Below, piece by piece: positions 16,196 to 26,830 of a stretch of 64,000 nucleotides of DNA. Every line of letters starts with the position of its first letter. The first letter of the stretch is position 1. Source of the stretch: Lachnospiraceae bacterium (lineage in GTDB: Bacteria > Bacillota > Clostridia > Lachnospirales > Lachnospiraceae); contig JAGATV010000037.1 in assembly GCA_017621075.1 (NCBI GenBank), positions 1-64,000 on the forward strand. Direction: 5' to 3'. The notes below the pieces were generated by a model. It saw nothing but the letters and a program-made list of their open reading frames with translations, searched no databases and was not told the origin of the DNA. The position numbers and the translations under genes are program-made.

Positions 16196-16840
16196 ATGAG
16201 ATTGCGAAATATTACCGGCTCCAGGGAAGTCATTGCGGAGAGCCCTTTTGTGGTCAGGGAGGAAGTGTTGGAACAGTGTCCCGGAACCTGGCATGAAATT
16301 TTTGGAAATCCTCATCCCATTCACATTGAAGTAGGCATGGGCAAAGGCAGATTCATTTATAATATGGCAAAAGCCCATCCGGATGTAAATTATGTGGGTA
16401 TCGAGAAATATTCCAGTGTCCTGCTGCGGGCTATCCAGAAAATGGAGGAAGAAGAACTTCCCAATTTGAAATTTATCCGCATGGATGCAGAGGATATCGA
16501 TAAGGTGTTCGGCAGAGCCGAAGTGGACAGGATCTATCTGAACTTTTCCGATCCCTGGCCCAAGGACCGCCATGCCAAGCGTCGTCTGCCGTCCAGACAG
16601 TTTCTGGCGCGCTATGATGTGATCCTGCAGAAAGAGGGAACCCTGGAGTTTAAGACCGACAACAGGGATCTGTTCGATTTTGCAGTGGAAGAACTGGAAC
16701 CTGCGGGCTGGAAGGCACAGGTCATCACTTATGATCTGCACAGTGACCCCAAACTGATGGAAGGCAATATTATGACAGAATATGAAGAAAAGTTCTCAAG
16801 TATGGGCAACCCCATTTACAAGTATGTTATTTACAGGTAA
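16196..16840 (+). CDS. trmB: tRNA (guanine-N7-)-methyltransferase
   Basis: 214 aa SAM-dependent enzyme that makes m7G46 in tRNA. It begins MRLRNITGS as usual for TrmB. The SAM site is IHIEVGMGKGRFI, followed by YVGIEKYSSVLLRA; the active-site stretch is YLNFSDPWPKDRHAKRRL, with the conserved Asp-Pro-Trp-Pro and basic residues. Full length for the family. It starts 17 nt upstream of nothing else on this strand and leads directly to the thioredoxin gene 43 nt downstream. Confidence 0.95.
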   Translation: MRLRNITGSREVIAESPFVVREEVLEQCPGTWHEIFGNPHPIHIEVGMGKGRFIYNMAKAHPDVNYVGIEKYSSVLLRAIQKMEEEELPNLKFIRMDAEDIDKVFGRAEVDRIYLNFSDPWPKDRHAKRRLPSRQFLARYDVILQKEGTLEFKTDNRDLFDFAVEELEPAGWKAQVITYDLHSDPKLMEGNIMTEYEEKFSSMGNPIYKYVIYR

Positions 16841-16883
16841 AATGGGAATCATACCAAGGAAGATATCAGAAAGGAGAAGTACG

Positions 16884-17204
16884 ATGGAATATACGTTTAC
16901 AACAGCAAATTTTGAGGAAGAGGTATTGCGGTCCGATCTGCCGGTGCTGGTAGATTTTTATGCGGACTGGTGCGGCCCCTGTAAGATGATGGCGCCCGTG
17001 GTGGAGCATATTGCCGAGCAGATGGAGGGAAAGCTCAAGGTAGGAAAGTGCAACATTGATGAGAATATGCCGTTGGCCCAGAAGTATCGGGTGGCCAATA
17101 TCCCTACTTTCATGATTTTCAAGAACGGTGAGCAGGCAGCTATCTTCATGGGAGCCATGGGCACGGAAGAGTTTGTAGAGAAACTTGCGGATGCACTGAA
17201 ATAA
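16884..17204 (+). CDS. trxA: Thioredoxin
   Basis: 106 aa. Active site WCGPC (29-33) in FYADWCGPCKMM; the cis-Pro region is ANIPTFMIFKNGE, and the Gly pair before the C-terminal helix is MGAMGTEEF. Reduces protein disulfides in the cytosol. ATG 16884 follows AAAGGAG; a longer frame that overlaps trmB has no site. A bidirectional terminator follows. Confidence 0.95.
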   Translation: MEYTFTTANFEEEVLRSDLPVLVDFYADWCGPCKMMAPVVEHIAEQMEGKLKVGKCNIDENMPLAQKYRVANIPTFMIFKNGEQAAIFMGAMGTEEFVEKLADALK

Positions 17205-17208
17205 AAAA

Positions 17209-17246
17209 GGCCGGTCATTCCATCACGGAAATGACCGGTCTTTTTT
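17209..17246. terminator. Bidirectional terminator between trxA and pyrG
   Basis: GGCCGGTCATTC (17209-17220) pairs with GAAATGACCGGTC (17228-17240). T runs lie on both sides (TTTTTT at 17241-17246, and A run before), so it ends trxA and the convergent pyrG. Confidence 0.85.
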
Positions 17247-17261
17247 ACTGAAAGAACAGGA

Positions 17262-18872
17262 CTAGCTTTGATGCTTATTTGCCAGTGCCGCAGCGATAAA
17301 TCCCTTAAACAGCGGGTGAGGTCTGTTGGGGCGGGATTTTAATTCCGGGTGAGCCTGGGTGGCAATGAAGAAGGGATGCTCCGTGAGCTCGCACATTTCC
17401 ACGATGCGTCCGTCGGGGGAGGTGCCGGAGAGGCGCAGCCCTTTTTCTGTCAGTATGGCGCGGAAATCGTTGTTGACCTCGTAGCGATGGCGGTGTCTTT
17501 CATAAATAGTTTCTTCCCCGTAGAGTTCATAAGCCCTGGAAGCCTTGTCAAGAACACAGGGGTAAGCTCCCAGCCGTAAAGTGCCGCCGATGTCTTCCAC
17601 ACCGTTCTGGTCGGGCATCAGTGCGATGACGGGATGGGTGGTGTTGGGGTTCAGTTCCACGCTGTGGGCGTCCTCGTAGCCTACCACATTGCGGGCATAC
17701 TCTACGATGGTGAGCTGCATGCCCAGGCACAGGCCCAGGAAGGGAATGCCGTGGGTGCGGGCATAACTGATGGCCAGGATCTTGCCGTCAATACCCCGGG
17801 AACCGAAGCCGCCGGGCACCAGGATGCCGTTGCAATCTCTCAAAAGCTCCTCCACATTTTCGGGAGTGACTGTTTCAGAGTCGATCCATTTGATGTGTAC
17901 GGTGGCATGATTGGTGATGCCGCCATGCTTTAGTGCCTCTACCACACTGATGTAGGCATCGTGCAGGGACACATATTTTCCTACCAGGGCAACGGTCACA
18001 TCGTCTGTGGGGTGTTTCAGATCATTGACCATGGTGGACCAGTCGCTTAAGTCGGGTTCCGGGCAGTCTAAGTGCAGACACTCACAGACTACCTGGGCTA
18101 AGCGCTCCTTTTCCATGGCCAGGGGAGCCTCGTAGAGATATTCCACATCCAGATTCTGCAACACATGCTCGCTGGGCACATTACAGAACAGGGCGATCTT
18201 ATCCTTGATCCCCTGGTCTAAGGGGTGTTCGCTGCGGCATACCAGGATGTCGGGCCAGATTCCCATGCCCTGCAGATCCTTGACGCTGGCCTGGGTGGGC
18301 TTGGTCTTTAATTCCTGGGAAGCACTCAGATAAGGGATCAGGGTCACATGGATCAAGATGGCATTTTCGTGTCCGATCTCATGCTGGAACTGTCGGATGG
18401 ATTCCAAGAAAGGCTGGCTTTCAATGTCGCCTACGGTGCCGCCCACCTCGATAATGGCAATGCGGGTATCGGTATCGGTGAAGTTGCGGTAAAAGCGGCT
18501 CTTGATCTCGTTGGTGATGTGGGGGATCACCTGTACGGTGCCTCCGCCGTAATCGCCCCGGCGTTCCTTCTGGAGCACGGACCAGTAAACCTTTCCGGTG
18601 GTGACGTTGGAATTTTTGTCCAGGCTCTCATCGATGAATCTCTCATAGTGGCCTAAGTCCAGATCGGTTTCCGCTCCGTCATCGGTAACAAATACTTCGC
18701 CGTGCTGGATGGGATTCATGGTGCCGGGATCGATGTTGATGTAGGGATCAAATTTCTGCATGGTCACTTTGAAGCCTCTTGCCTTTAACAGGCGTCCGAG
18801 GGAGGCTGCCGTGATCCCCTTGCCAAGTCCGGAAACAACGCCGCCGGTTACGAACACATACTTTACTGCCAT
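17262..18872 (-). CDS. pyrG: CTP synthase
   Basis: 536 aa, amidates UTP to CTP using glutamine and ATP. The N-terminal synthetase domain has [20 protein letters not shown] (P-loop-like) and [10 protein letters not shown]; the C-terminal glutaminase domain has PGGFGSRG, the nucleophile elbow [14 protein letters not shown], and the late His-Pro-Glu in [12 protein letters not shown]. Full length. The ribosome site TAGGAGG lies ahead of ATG 18872. It stands alone behind a terminator. Confidence 0.97.
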   Translation of the reverse strand: MAVKYVFVTGGVVSGLGKGITAASLGRLLKARGFKVTMQKFDPYINIDPGTMNPIQHGEVFVTDDGAETDLDLGHYERFIDESLDKNSNVTTGKVYWSVLQKERRGDYGGGTVQVIPHITNEIKSRFYRNFTDTDTRIAIIEVGGTVGDIESQPFLESIRQFQHEIGHENAILIHVTLIPYLSASQELKTKPTQASVKDLQGMGIWPDILVCRSEHPLDQGIKDKIALFCNVPSEHVLQNLDVEYLYEAPLAMEKERLAQVVCECLHLDCPEPDLSDWSTMVNDLKHPTDDVTVALVGKYVSLHDAYISVVEALKHGGITNHATVHIKWIDSETVTPENVEELLRDCNGILVPGGFGSRGIDGKILAISYARTHGIPFLGLCLGMQLTIVEYARNVVGYEDAHSVELNPNTTHPVIALMPDQNGVEDIGGTLRLGAYPCVLDKASRAYELYGEETIYERHRHRYEVNNDFRAILTEKGLRLSGTSPDGRIVEMCELTEHPFFIATQAHPELKSRPNRPHPLFKGFIAAALANKHQS

Positions 18873-18915
18873 AATATTTCCTCCTAAGAATAAATGATAG
18901 TTGACTGTTCCAAAT

Positions 18916-18956
18916 AAAAAAAGAGCAAAGAATCCCCCTGGGGAGCTCCTTTGCTC
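18916..18956 (-). terminator. Intrinsic terminator between the DUF1846 gene and pyrG
   Basis: Read on the minus strand, GAGCAAAG (18956-18949) pairs with CTTTGCTC (18930-18923), with an inner CUCCCC/GGGGG stem, then a run of seven T. It ends the DUF1846 transcript, and pyrG must start between here and 18872 or depend on read-through. Confidence 0.8.
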
Positions 18957-19004
18957 GAATTGACCAAGTTTGGTAGATTTTATGAAATCCGGCGTTGCCG
19001 GGTG

Positions 19005-20489
19005 TTACTTGTGATACAGTTTCTGGGACTGGTAATTGGGCTCGCAGGTCAGGTTCACGCCCAGCTTGCGCAGCACATTCATGTCGATCTGTGAAAGGAT
19101 GACACTGGAATGTACCTCTGAACCCCTCAGATTCTGCAGCTGCTCCATAGCGCGCTTGGCGGTATCATCCGTCACCGCACAGATAGACAATGCGATCAGC
19201 ACTTCGTCCGTGTGCAACCGGGGATTGCGGTTGCCTAAGTGCTTTACCTTCAGATCCTGTATGGGCCCGATGGTGGAAGGGGAGATCAGCTGTACTTCGT
19301 CTGCAATGCCGGCCAAAGCCTTTAATGCATTTAAGAGCATGGCGGAGGAAGCGCCCAGCAGAGTGCTGGTCTTGCCGGTGATGATGCGTCCGTCCGGAAG
19401 TTCTATGGCGGCGGCAGGCTCTCCTGTGGCCTCGGCTTTCACCTTGGCGGCACTTATGACAGGTCTGTCATCTATGGTGACTTCTGCTTGTTTCATCAGA
19501 AGCTCGATCTTTAAGATCTGGTCATCATCGGCAGCTCCCTGTCTCTTCTGGCACAAGGTATTGTAGTATCTGCGGATGATCTCCTGTTTGGCAGCCTTTC
19601 GGGTAACCTCATCATCGATAATGCCGAAGCCTGCCATGTTGACGCCCATGTCCGTGGGAGATTTGTAGGGGGATTCTCCCATGATCTTCTCAAAGGTAGC
19701 GCACAGTACGGGGAAGATCTCCACATCACGATTGTAATTGATGGTGGTCTCGCCGTAAGCCTCCAGATGGAAGGGGTCGATCATATTGACATCATTCAGA
19801 TCTGCGGTGGCAGCCTCGTAAGCTAAGTTCACGGGATGCTTCAAGGGCAGATTCCAGATGGGGAAGGTCTCATATTTGGCATAGCCGGCCTTGATGCCCC
19901 GCTTGTACTCATGGTACAGCTGGGAAAGGCAGGTTGCCATCTTGCCGCTGCCCGGTCCGGGAGCGGTGATCACTACCAGGGAACGGGAAGTCTCGATATA
20001 ATCATTTTTGCCAAATCCCTCATCGCTGACGATCACGGGAATATTGGAGGGATAACCGGGAATGGAATAATGGCGGTAAACCTTCATGCCCAGGGATTCC
20101 AGTTTCTTCTGGTAGGCAATGGCGCTGGGCTGGGCCGCAAAACGGGTCAGGCATACGCTTCCCACATACAGTCCGTATCCCCGGAATGCATCGATGAGAC
20201 GGAGCACGTCCATGTCATAAGTGATGCCGAGATCGGAACGGACTTTGTTCTTCTCAATATCTGCGGCATTGATAACGATGACGATCTCGGCCTGGTCCTT
20301 CAGCTGGGCCAGCATATTGATCTTACTGTCGGGCTTGAAGCCGGGCAGGACTCTGGAGGCATGATAATCGTCAAAAAGTTTGCCGCCAAACTCCAGATAC
20401 AGCTTGCCTCCGAACGCGGCGATGCGCTCCTTGATCTTCTCAGACTGCATTTTGAGATATTTGTCATTATCAAAACCTATTTTATTCAT
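19005..20489 (-). CDS. DUF1846 family protein
   Basis: 494 aa cytosolic protein of the DUF1846 family (PF08903), widespread in Firmicutes and structurally known but without an assigned reaction. It begins KIGFDNDKYLKMQSEKIKERI, the usual family start. A glycine-rich loop TAPGPGSGKMATCLSQLYHEY (about residue 190) looks like a nucleotide site; the middle has NYNRDVEIFPVL and the C terminus LRKLGVNLTCEPNYQSQ. Start 20489 is chosen for the family start and GGGAAAGG upstream; a frame reaching 20558 adds non-family residues. Divergent from ftsH. Confidence 0.9.
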   Translation of the reverse strand: MNKIGFDNDKYLKMQSEKIKERIAAFGGKLYLEFGGKLFDDYHASRVLPGFKPDSKINMLAQLKDQAEIVIVINAADIEKNKVRSDLGITYDMDVLRLIDAFRGYGLYVGSVCLTRFAAQPSAIAYQKKLESLGMKVYRHYSIPGYPSNIPVIVSDEGFGKNDYIETSRSLVVITAPGPGSGKMATCLSQLYHEYKRGIKAGYAKYETFPIWNLPLKHPVNLAYEAATADLNDVNMIDPFHLEAYGETTINYNRDVEIFPVLCATFEKIMGESPYKSPTDMGVNMAGFGIIDDEVTRKAAKQEIIRRYYNTLCQKRQGAADDDQILKIELLMKQAEVTIDDRPVISAAKVKAEATGEPAAAIELPDGRIITGKTSTLLGASSAMLLNALKALAGIADEVQLISPSTIGPIQDLKVKHLGNRNPRLHTDEVLIALSICAVTDDTAKRAMEQLQNLRGSEVHSSVILSQIDMNVLRKLGVNLTCEPNYQSQKLYHK

Positions 20490-20631
20490 CTCGCGCGACC
20501 TTTCCCAAAACATTCCACATAAATCCACATAATGATATATACATTTTGTATCATACAAAAAAAATCGTCCAAAATCAATGGAGAATTTAGAAATCTTTTA
20601 TAGATAAGAAGATTTTTTCATATTTATCCTA

Positions 20632-20660
20632 TTGATTTATCTTTTCGCAATCTCTATAAT
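20632..20660 (+). promoter_or_regulatory. Promoter of ftsH
   Basis: TTGATT (20632-20637), 17-bp spacer, TATAAT (20655-20660), 75 nt ahead of the ftsH ATG. Confidence 0.7.
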
Positions 20661-20734
20661 AAAATAAGTTTACTGACGAAAACGGTGATTATTTCTGATC
20701 ATCCTGGAAATAAATACTGAGAAACGGAGCAGAT

Positions 20735-22870
20735 ATGAATAATCAGATGAATGAAAATCATAACAGTGGCGGCGGTGGCGGACAGCCTCCCAGAAAACCA
20801 AGTCCGGTCATGCTGATCCTTGCGGCACTGACCAGCCTGTTGCTGGTTTTTGCCTTTTATACTTTTTTATTTGGAAGTGTTACTGATGCACAGGAGGTGG
20901 AATACACCAAGTTCCTCGAGGATCTGGAGGAGGAGAAGGTGGCGTCCGTAGAGGTCAATGTGGAAAGCGGGGAGATCCTGGTCACATTGAAAAAGGCGGA
21001 GCTGCCCGGCAAAGAGGGAAATACAGAGGGCAACAGGTCTGCACTGAGTATTCTTACCATGCAGCCGGCCAAGGTATACAACACCCTGATGATGGAGAGT
21101 GCGGATAAGCTGACAGAGAGGCTGGAAGCCCACAATGTAACAGCCAGGCGGGTGGTAAGCAACAGTTGGCTCACAGAGATCCTGATCTCCGTGGTGCTGC
21201 CTGTACTCCTTTTGTGGCTGGTAGCCGGATTCTTCCTGCGCAGAATGGGCGGAAGCGGCGGCCCGATGGGTGTGGGCAAGAGCAATGCCAAGGTTTATGT
21301 TCAGAAGGAGACCGGTGTAACCTTCAAGGATGTGGCAGGTGAGGACGAAGCCAAGGAATCTTTGGTGGAAGTGGTAGATTTTCTGCACAATCCCGGCAAA
21401 TACTCCAAGATCGGTGCCAAGCTGCCGAAGGGTGCGCTTCTGGTGGGACCTCCCGGAACCGGTAAGACCCTGCTGGCAAGAGCAGTGGCAGGGGAAGCTC
21501 ATGTACCTTTCTTCTCTTTGACAGGTTCTGATTTTATTGAATTGTATGTTGGTGTGGGTGCCAGCCGTGTGCGAGATCTTTTTAAGGAAGCCACCAAGAA
21601 TGCACCCTGCATCATCTTTATCGACGAGATAGATGCCATCGGACGGAGCCGTGATTCCAAATACGGCGGCGGCAACGAGGAGCGGGAACAGACCCTGAAC
21701 CAGCTTTTGTCCGAGATGGACGGCTTTGACAGCTCCAAGGGTATTCTGATCTTAGCAGCCACCAACCGCCCTGAGATCCTGGATAAGGCCCTGCTGCGTC
21801 CCGGACGTTTCGACAGGCGCATCATTGTAGATAAGCCCGACTTAAAAGGCCGTGTGGAGATCCTCAAGGTACACTCCAAGGATGTGAAGATGGATGAGAC
21901 TGTGGATCTGGATGCTATCGCACTGGCCACCAGCGGTGCCGTAGGTTCCGATCTGGCCAATATGATCAATGAGGCGGCTATCAACGCTGTCAAGGAGGGC
22001 AGAGAATATGTGAACCAGCAGGATCTGTTCAACGCAGTGGAGCAGGTGCTGGTAGGCAAGGAAAAGAAGGACCGTATCATGAGCAAGGAGGAGCGCAAGA
22101 TCGTCTCCTATCACGAGGTTGGCCATGCGCTGATCAGTGCTCTTCAGAAAAATTCCGAGCCCGTGCAGAAGATTACCATCGTGCCCCGGACCATGGGCGC
22201 CCTGGGTTATGTCATGCATGTGCCGGAGGAAGAGAAATATCTGAACACCGAGGCAGAGCTGCGGGATATGCTGGTAAGCCTGGTGGGCGGACGTGCTGCG
22301 GAGGAAGTGGTTTTTGACACGGTAACGACCGGAGCGGCCAACGATATTGAGAGAGCCACGGAAATCGCCCGTTCCATGGTGACCAGATACGGTATGAGCA
22401 AGAAGTTCGGCCTGGTAGGTCTGGCCACAGTGGAGAGTCAGTATCTGGAGGGCAGGGCTGCCTTGAACTGTAGCGATGAGACAGCGGCAGCCATTGATGA
22501 GGAAGTGGTAGCTATCATCAAAGAAAGCTATGACAAGGCTCTTGAGATGCTTCGTGAGAACCGTGAGCTCATGGATAAGCTGGCGGCTTTCCTGATCGAG
22601 AAGGAGACCATCACCGGCAAGGAATTTATGGAAATCTTCCGCAAGGAAAAAGGACTGCCTGATCCCGAGGAAGAAAAGAAAGACCGGGTTGATTCCGTGG
22701 AGGAGAAAAAGGATGTGGAAGAAAAGCCCGCAGCCGACGAGCCTCGGACGGATGAGGACGACCGCTATGTCTTTTCCAGGGAGCAGGATGGGGAGAACTC
22801 TCCTAAGGAAGAAACCCAAAGTGAGCCGGACCCTTCGGTGGGACGATTCTCTCATGGGAGCATTGAATAG
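20735..22870 (+). CDS. ftsH: ATP-dependent zinc metalloprotease FtsH
   Basis: 711 aa membrane-anchored AAA+ protease that degrades misfolded membrane and regulatory proteins. Two membrane helices ([20 protein letters not shown] and [19 protein letters not shown]) bracket an external domain. Walker A GPPGTGKT (about residue 238), Walker B IIFIDEID, second-region-of-homology arginines (RPGRFDR), and the zinc site HEVGH (about 460). The C-terminal tail is acidic, Glu/Asp/Lys-rich and longer than usual. Possible modulators HflK and HflC are encoded at 41387-43285. Confidence 0.96.
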   Translation: MNNQMNENHNSGGGGGQPPRKPSPVMLILAALTSLLLVFAFYTFLFGSVTDAQEVEYTKFLEDLEEEKVASVEVNVESGEILVTLKKAELPGKEGNTEGNRSALSILTMQPAKVYNTLMMESADKLTERLEAHNVTARRVVSNSWLTEILISVVLPVLLLWLVAGFFLRRMGGSGGPMGVGKSNAKVYVQKETGVTFKDVAGEDEAKESLVEVVDFLHNPGKYSKIGAKLPKGALLVGPPGTGKTLLARAVAGEAHVPFFSLTGSDFIELYVGVGASRVRDLFKEATKNAPCIIFIDEIDAIGRSRDSKYGGGNEEREQTLNQLLSEMDGFDSSKGILILAATNRPEILDKALLRPGRFDRRIIVDKPDLKGRVEILKVHSKDVKMDETVDLDAIALATSGAVGSDLANMINEAAINAVKEGREYVNQQDLFNAVEQVLVGKEKKDRIMSKEERKIVSYHEVGHALISALQKNSEPVQKITIVPRTMGALGYVMHVPEEEKYLNTEAELRDMLVSLVGGRAAEEVVFDTVTTGAANDIERATEIARSMVTRYGMSKKFGLVGLATVESQYLEGRAALNCSDETAAAIDEEVVAIIKESYDKALEMLRENRELMDKLAAFLIEKETITGKEFMEIFRKEKGLPDPEEEKKDRVDSVEEKKDVEEKPAADEPRTDEDDRYVFSREQDGENSPKEETQSEPDPSVGRFSHGSIE

Positions 22871-22890
22871 AGGAAAAACTATAATAATTT

Positions 22891-22930
22891 GGTCTTCTGT
22901 GTTACAATAATACAGAAGACCTTTTATTTT
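22891..22930 (+). terminator. Terminator after ftsH
   Basis: GGTCTTCTGT (22891-22900) pairs with ACAGAAGACC (22912-22921), followed by TTTTATTTT. Confidence 0.85.
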
Positions 22931-22995
22931 AGGGAAGCAGGGAAACAGCGCTCTGCGATCCTGCATTTCCCAGAGCAGATATCAAGAGGACCACT

Positions 22996-24879
22996 ATGTT
23001 CAACTTCGAGGAAGAATTGAAAAAGCTCCCCAAAGAGCCGGGAGTCTATATCATGCGTGACAAAAATGACGGCATTCTCTATGTGGGCAAGGCTGTCAAT
23101 CTCCACAACCGTGTCCGCTCGTATTTCCGGGCCAATATCGGCAGAGGGCCTGCCATCGACCAGATGGTGTCCCTGATCGCCCGGTTTGAATATATCGTTA
23201 CCGATTCCGAACTGGAAGCACTGGTACTGGAGAACAATCTGATCAAGGAGCATTCTCCCAAGTACAATACTCTTTTGAAGGATGACAAGACCTACCCTTA
23301 TATCAAGGTGACGGTGGGGGAGGAGTACCCCAGGATTTTATTTTCCCGTACCATGAAAAAGGACCGATCCAGATATTTCGGACCCTACAGCAGTGCGGCG
23401 GCGGTGAAGGACACCATTGAGCTTTTGAACAAGTTGTACCAGCTTCGGACCTGTAACCGGAATCTGCCCAGGGATATCGGGGTGGACCGCCCTTGTTTGA
23501 ATTACCATATCAAGCAGTGTCTGGCTCCCTGCCAGGGATATGTGAGCAGGGAAGAATACAGGGAGCAGGTAAACGGCGCACTGGAATTTTTGAACGGCAA
23601 CTATCATATGATTTTAAAGAGTCTGGAGGAAAAGATGAAAGCGGCCGCGGAGGCCCTGGAATTTGAGGAAGCGGCAAAATACCGGGATCTGTACGCCAGT
23701 GTCAAGTCTGTTTCCCAGAAGCAGAAGATCACGGACAGTGTGGGCGAGGACAAGGATGTCATCGCTCTGTATCAGGATGAGAGGGAGGCTGTGGTCCAGG
23801 TGTTCTTTGTCAGGGATGGCAAGCTGATCGGACGGGAACATTACTATATGACGAACGTGTCAGAAAACGACAAGTCAGGAACCTTACAGGATTTTATCAA
23901 GCAGTTTTATGCGGGGACGCCTTTCATCCCCAGAGAGCTGATGCTGCAGTACGAGATAGAGGATGCAGAGCTGATCGAGAAATGGCTTAGTGAAAGGAAG
24001 GGAGCGAGGGTGCGTCTTCGAGTGCCCAAGATCGGCTCCAAGGAGAAACTGGTGGAGCTGGCGGCACAGAATGCAAAGCTGATCTTGAGCCAGGACAGGG
24101 AGAAACTCAAGCGGGAGGAGGGCAGGACCATCGGAGCGGTGAAAGAGATTGCCGATCTCTTGGGACTTCCCAGGGTGGACCGCATGGAAGCTTTCGATAT
24201 CTCCAATACCAACGGTTTTGAAAATGTGGGTTCCATGGTAGTCTATGAAAAGGGGAAGCCCAAACGAAGCGATTATCGCAAATTTCGGATCAAGAGCGTT
24301 TCCGGACCGGATGATTATGCCTGCATGAAGGAGGTGCTGACCCGGCGTTTTGTGCACGGCATGGAGGAGAGCAGGGAGCTTGCCGGGAAGGATATAGATA
24401 AGGAGTACGGAAGTTTTACACGGTTTCCTGATCTGCTTCTCATGGACGGCGGCAGGGGGCAGGTAAACATTGCCCTGTCGGTGCTGGAGGAGCTTCATAT
24501 CTCTATTCCTGTGTGTGGCATGGTAAAGGATGATAACCACCGAACCAGAGGGCTCTATTTTAACAATGTGGAGCTGCCTATCGACACCCATTCCGAAGGT
24601 TTTAAACTGATCACGCGCATACAGGATGAGGCCCACCGTTTTGCCATTGAATATCACAAATCCCTGCGCAGCAAGGTGCAGGTAAAGTCTGTGTTAGATG
24701 ATATCCCCGGGGTGGGGCCGGCCAGGAGAAAGGCACTCATGCGGCACTTCAAGTCCTTGGAGGAGATCCGCAATGCCTCGGTGGAGGAACTGATGGAGAT
24801 CCCGGAGCTGAACCGTCAGACGGCGGAGGAAATCCGGAGATTTTTTGACAACACTCTTCACACGAAAAAAACCTTATGA
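22996..24879 (+). CDS. uvrC: Excinuclease ABC subunit C
   Basis: 627 aa. Makes both incisions in nucleotide excision repair with UvrA and UvrB. Order: GIY-YIG nuclease at the N terminus ([19 protein letters not shown]), Cys motif [16 protein letters not shown] domain around [18 protein letters not shown] that binds UvrB, RNase H-like nuclease ([20 protein letters not shown]), and C-terminal HhH pair ([18 protein letters not shown]). First gene of the run leading into hprK 41 nt later. Confidence 0.96.
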   Translation: MFNFEEELKKLPKEPGVYIMRDKNDGILYVGKAVNLHNRVRSYFRANIGRGPAIDQMVSLIARFEYIVTDSELEALVLENNLIKEHSPKYNTLLKDDKTYPYIKVTVGEEYPRILFSRTMKKDRSRYFGPYSSAAAVKDTIELLNKLYQLRTCNRNLPRDIGVDRPCLNYHIKQCLAPCQGYVSREEYREQVNGALEFLNGNYHMILKSLEEKMKAAAEALEFEEAAKYRDLYASVKSVSQKQKITDSVGEDKDVIALYQDEREAVVQVFFVRDGKLIGREHYYMTNVSENDKSGTLQDFIKQFYAGTPFIPRELMLQYEIEDAELIEKWLSERKGARVRLRVPKIGSKEKLVELAAQNAKLILSQDREKLKREEGRTIGAVKEIADLLGLPRVDRMEAFDISNTNGFENVGSMVVYEKGKPKRSDYRKFRIKSVSGPDDYACMKEVLTRRFVHGMEESRELAGKDIDKEYGSFTRFPDLLLMDGGRGQVNIALSVLEELHISIPVCGMVKDDNHRTRGLYFNNVELPIDTHSEGFKLITRIQDEAHRFAIEYHKSLRSKVQVKSVLDDIPGVGPARRKALMRHFKSLEEIRNASVEELMEIPELNRQTAEEIRRFFDNTLHTKKTL

Positions 24880-24920
24880 TACAATCAAAACAATGAGAAT
24901 AAAAGTCCGGGAGGTACTTT

Positions 24921-25859
24921 ATGGCAAGCGTAAGTTTACAGAGAATTATCGATAAAATGAAACTGGAGAACATGACACCGGAGATCGCGGTGGACAAGAT
25001 CCGGATCACGCAGCCGGATATCAACAGACCGGCATTGCAGATCGCGGGATATTTTGAACATTATGATGCCACCAGACTGCAGGTGATCGGATTTGTGGAA
25101 TATACTTATATGGAAAGCCTTACGGATGAGCAGAAGAAGGAGGCTTATGAGAAGCTTCTCTCCTACGACACGCCTGCCATTGTGTTCTGCCGGGAATTGA
25201 AGCCTGATCCCATTTTCAAGGAGACGGCTATTGCCCACGGCATTCCCCTTCTGGGGACCAAGAAAGCTACTTCTGCATTTATGGCGGAGATCATCCGTTG
25301 GCTGAATGTAAAGCTGGCGCCCTGCATCACCGTACACGGTGTGCTGGTGGATGTATATGGTGAGGGAGTGCTGATCACGGGTGAGAGCGGCATCGGTAAG
25401 TCGGAGGCTGCTTTGGAGCTGATCAAGCGCGGACACCGTCTGGTGACGGATGACGTGGTAGAGCTCAGAAAGGTCAGCGATGATACCCTGATCGGTTCGG
25501 CGCCTGATATCACGAAGCATTTCATCGAGCTTAGAGGTATCGGCATCGTGGATGTGAAGGCCCTGTTCGGTGCGTCCTCCGTAAAGGACACCCAGCAGAT
25601 CGATCTGGTGATCCGTCTGGAAGAGTGGGATAAAGATAAAGAGTACGACAGACTGGGACTGGAAGAAAATTACATCGAGTATCTGGGCAACAAGATCGTA
25701 TGCCACAATATCCCCATCCGTCCCGGGCGGAATCTGGCGATCATCTGTGAATCGGCGGCTGTCAACCACCGTCAGAAAAAGATGGGCTACAATGCGGCAC
25801 AGGAGCTGTATGCCCGTGTACAGCAGTCTTTAGCAAAAAAAAGGGAAGAGGATGAATAG
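24921..25859 (+). CDS. hprK: HPr kinase/phosphorylase
   Basis: 312 aa. Phosphorylates and dephosphorylates Ser46 of HPr and Crh, the switch for carbon catabolite control. N-terminal domain (1-130), then His139 in TVHGVLVDVYG, Walker A GESGIGKS (154-161), LVTDDVVEL, and the signature ELRGIGIVDVKALFG, ending with PIRPGRNLA. Preceded by GGGAGG. The same operon contains an HPr-like protein (29504-29758) that keeps Ser46 but not His15, its probable substrate besides HPr. Confidence 0.96.
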   Translation: MASVSLQRIIDKMKLENMTPEIAVDKIRITQPDINRPALQIAGYFEHYDATRLQVIGFVEYTYMESLTDEQKKEAYEKLLSYDTPAIVFCRELKPDPIFKETAIAHGIPLLGTKKATSAFMAEIIRWLNVKLAPCITVHGVLVDVYGEGVLITGESGIGKSEAALELIKRGHRLVTDDVVELRKVSDDTLIGSAPDITKHFIELRGIGIVDVKALFGASSVKDTQQIDLVIRLEEWDKDKEYDRLGLEENYIEYLGNKIVCHNIPIRPGRNLAIICESAAVNHRQKKMGYNAAQELYARVQQSLAKKREEDE

Positions 25860-25861
25860 TG

Positions 25862-26830
25862 ATGAGCAGATATGCATTTGGCGTAGATATCGGTGGAACT
25901 ACCGTAAAGATGGGACTGTTTGACAAGGACGGCTGTGTGCTGGACAAATGGGAAATCCCTACTGTAAAAGAGAATGACGGGGCAGCGATCCTCCCGGACG
26001 TGGCAGAGAGCATTCTGGCCAAAATGAAGGAAAAAGGAATTGATAAGGATGACGTGGCAGGAGTGGGTGTTGGTGTACCCGGTGCTGTCACAGAGAGCGG
26101 ATATATGGTAGGCGGAGCCGTGAACCTGGGCTGGGGGCCTTTCAATCCCGCCATCGTGCTGAACGGGTATCTGGATATGCCGGTGAAAGTGGCCAATGAT
26201 GCCAATGTGGCAGCTTTTGGCGAACTGTGGCAGGGAGGCGGCAAAGGATACGATAATATGGTGGCGGTCACACTGGGAACCGGTGTGGGAGGCGGCATCA
26301 TCGTGAACGGACATATCCTGACCGGAGCCAGCGGAGGCGGCGGTGAGATCGGTCATATCCAGGTGGAGGACAATGAGACGGAAAGCTGCAACTGTAAGAA
26401 AAAGGGCTGTCTGGAGCAATATGCTTCTGCCACAGGCATTGCACGCCTTGCAAAAAGAAGGTTGGAAAAGGATGATAAGCCCAGTGTGCTACGCAAGGGG
26501 CCCGTTTCTGCAAAGACCGTGTTCGATGCAGTGAAATGCGGGGATGAGATAGCCGTTGAAGTCGCAGAGGAATTTGGCGAGTATCTGGGCAAGGGGCTGG
26601 CAACGGTAGCCTGCGTGGTGAATCCGGAGGTCTTCGTCATTGGCGGAGGCGTATCCAAAGCAGGGGAAGTATTGTTCCAGTATATTGAGCCCGCTTTCAA
26701 AAGACATGTCTTTGCACCTTGCGGCAATGTCCGGTTTGCACTGGCAGCTTTGGGAAATGACGCCGGCATTTACGGTGCCGCAGCTTTGATATTGAATCAG
26801 GATGAGAACGGGAGCAAAGGGAATGATTAG
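25862..26830 (+). CDS. ROK-family glucokinase
   Basis: 322 aa sugar kinase. N-terminal ATP site GVDIGGTTVKMGLFD, sugar and catalytic region VANDANVAAFGEL with the Asp base, GTGVGGGIIVNG, and the ROK zinc motif CNCKKKGCLEQYAS. Likely makes glucose 6-phosphate from free glucose, which suits the neighbouring carbon-control genes; N-acetylmannosamine or fructose cannot be excluded. It starts 2 nt after the hprK stop (an overlapping GTG at 25859 is possible), so translation is coupled. Confidence 0.88.
   Translation: MSRYAFGVDIGGTTVKMGLFDKDGCVLDKWEIPTVKENDGAAILPDVAESILAKMKEKGIDKDDVAGVGVGVPGAVTESGYMVGGAVNLGWGPFNPAIVLNGYLDMPVKVANDANVAAFGELWQGGGKGYDNMVAVTLGTGVGGGIIVNGHILTGASGGGGEIGHIQVEDNETESCNCKKKGCLEQYASATGIARLAKRRLEKDDKPSVLRKGPVSAKTVFDAVKCGDEIAVEVAEEFGEYLGKGLATVACVVNPEVFVIGGGVSKAGEVLFQYIEPAFKRHVFAPCGNVRFALAALGNDAGIYGAAALILNQDENGSKGND

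Noticed and set aside
17634-17933. Plus-strand open frames inside pyrG
   Set aside because: Shadow frames of a well-conserved gene on the other strand.
18872-18960. pyrG attenuator of the Bacillus reiterative-initiation type
   Set aside because: No promoter with a GGG start lies just upstream of the hairpin on the minus strand; it is better read as the terminator of the DUF1846 gene.
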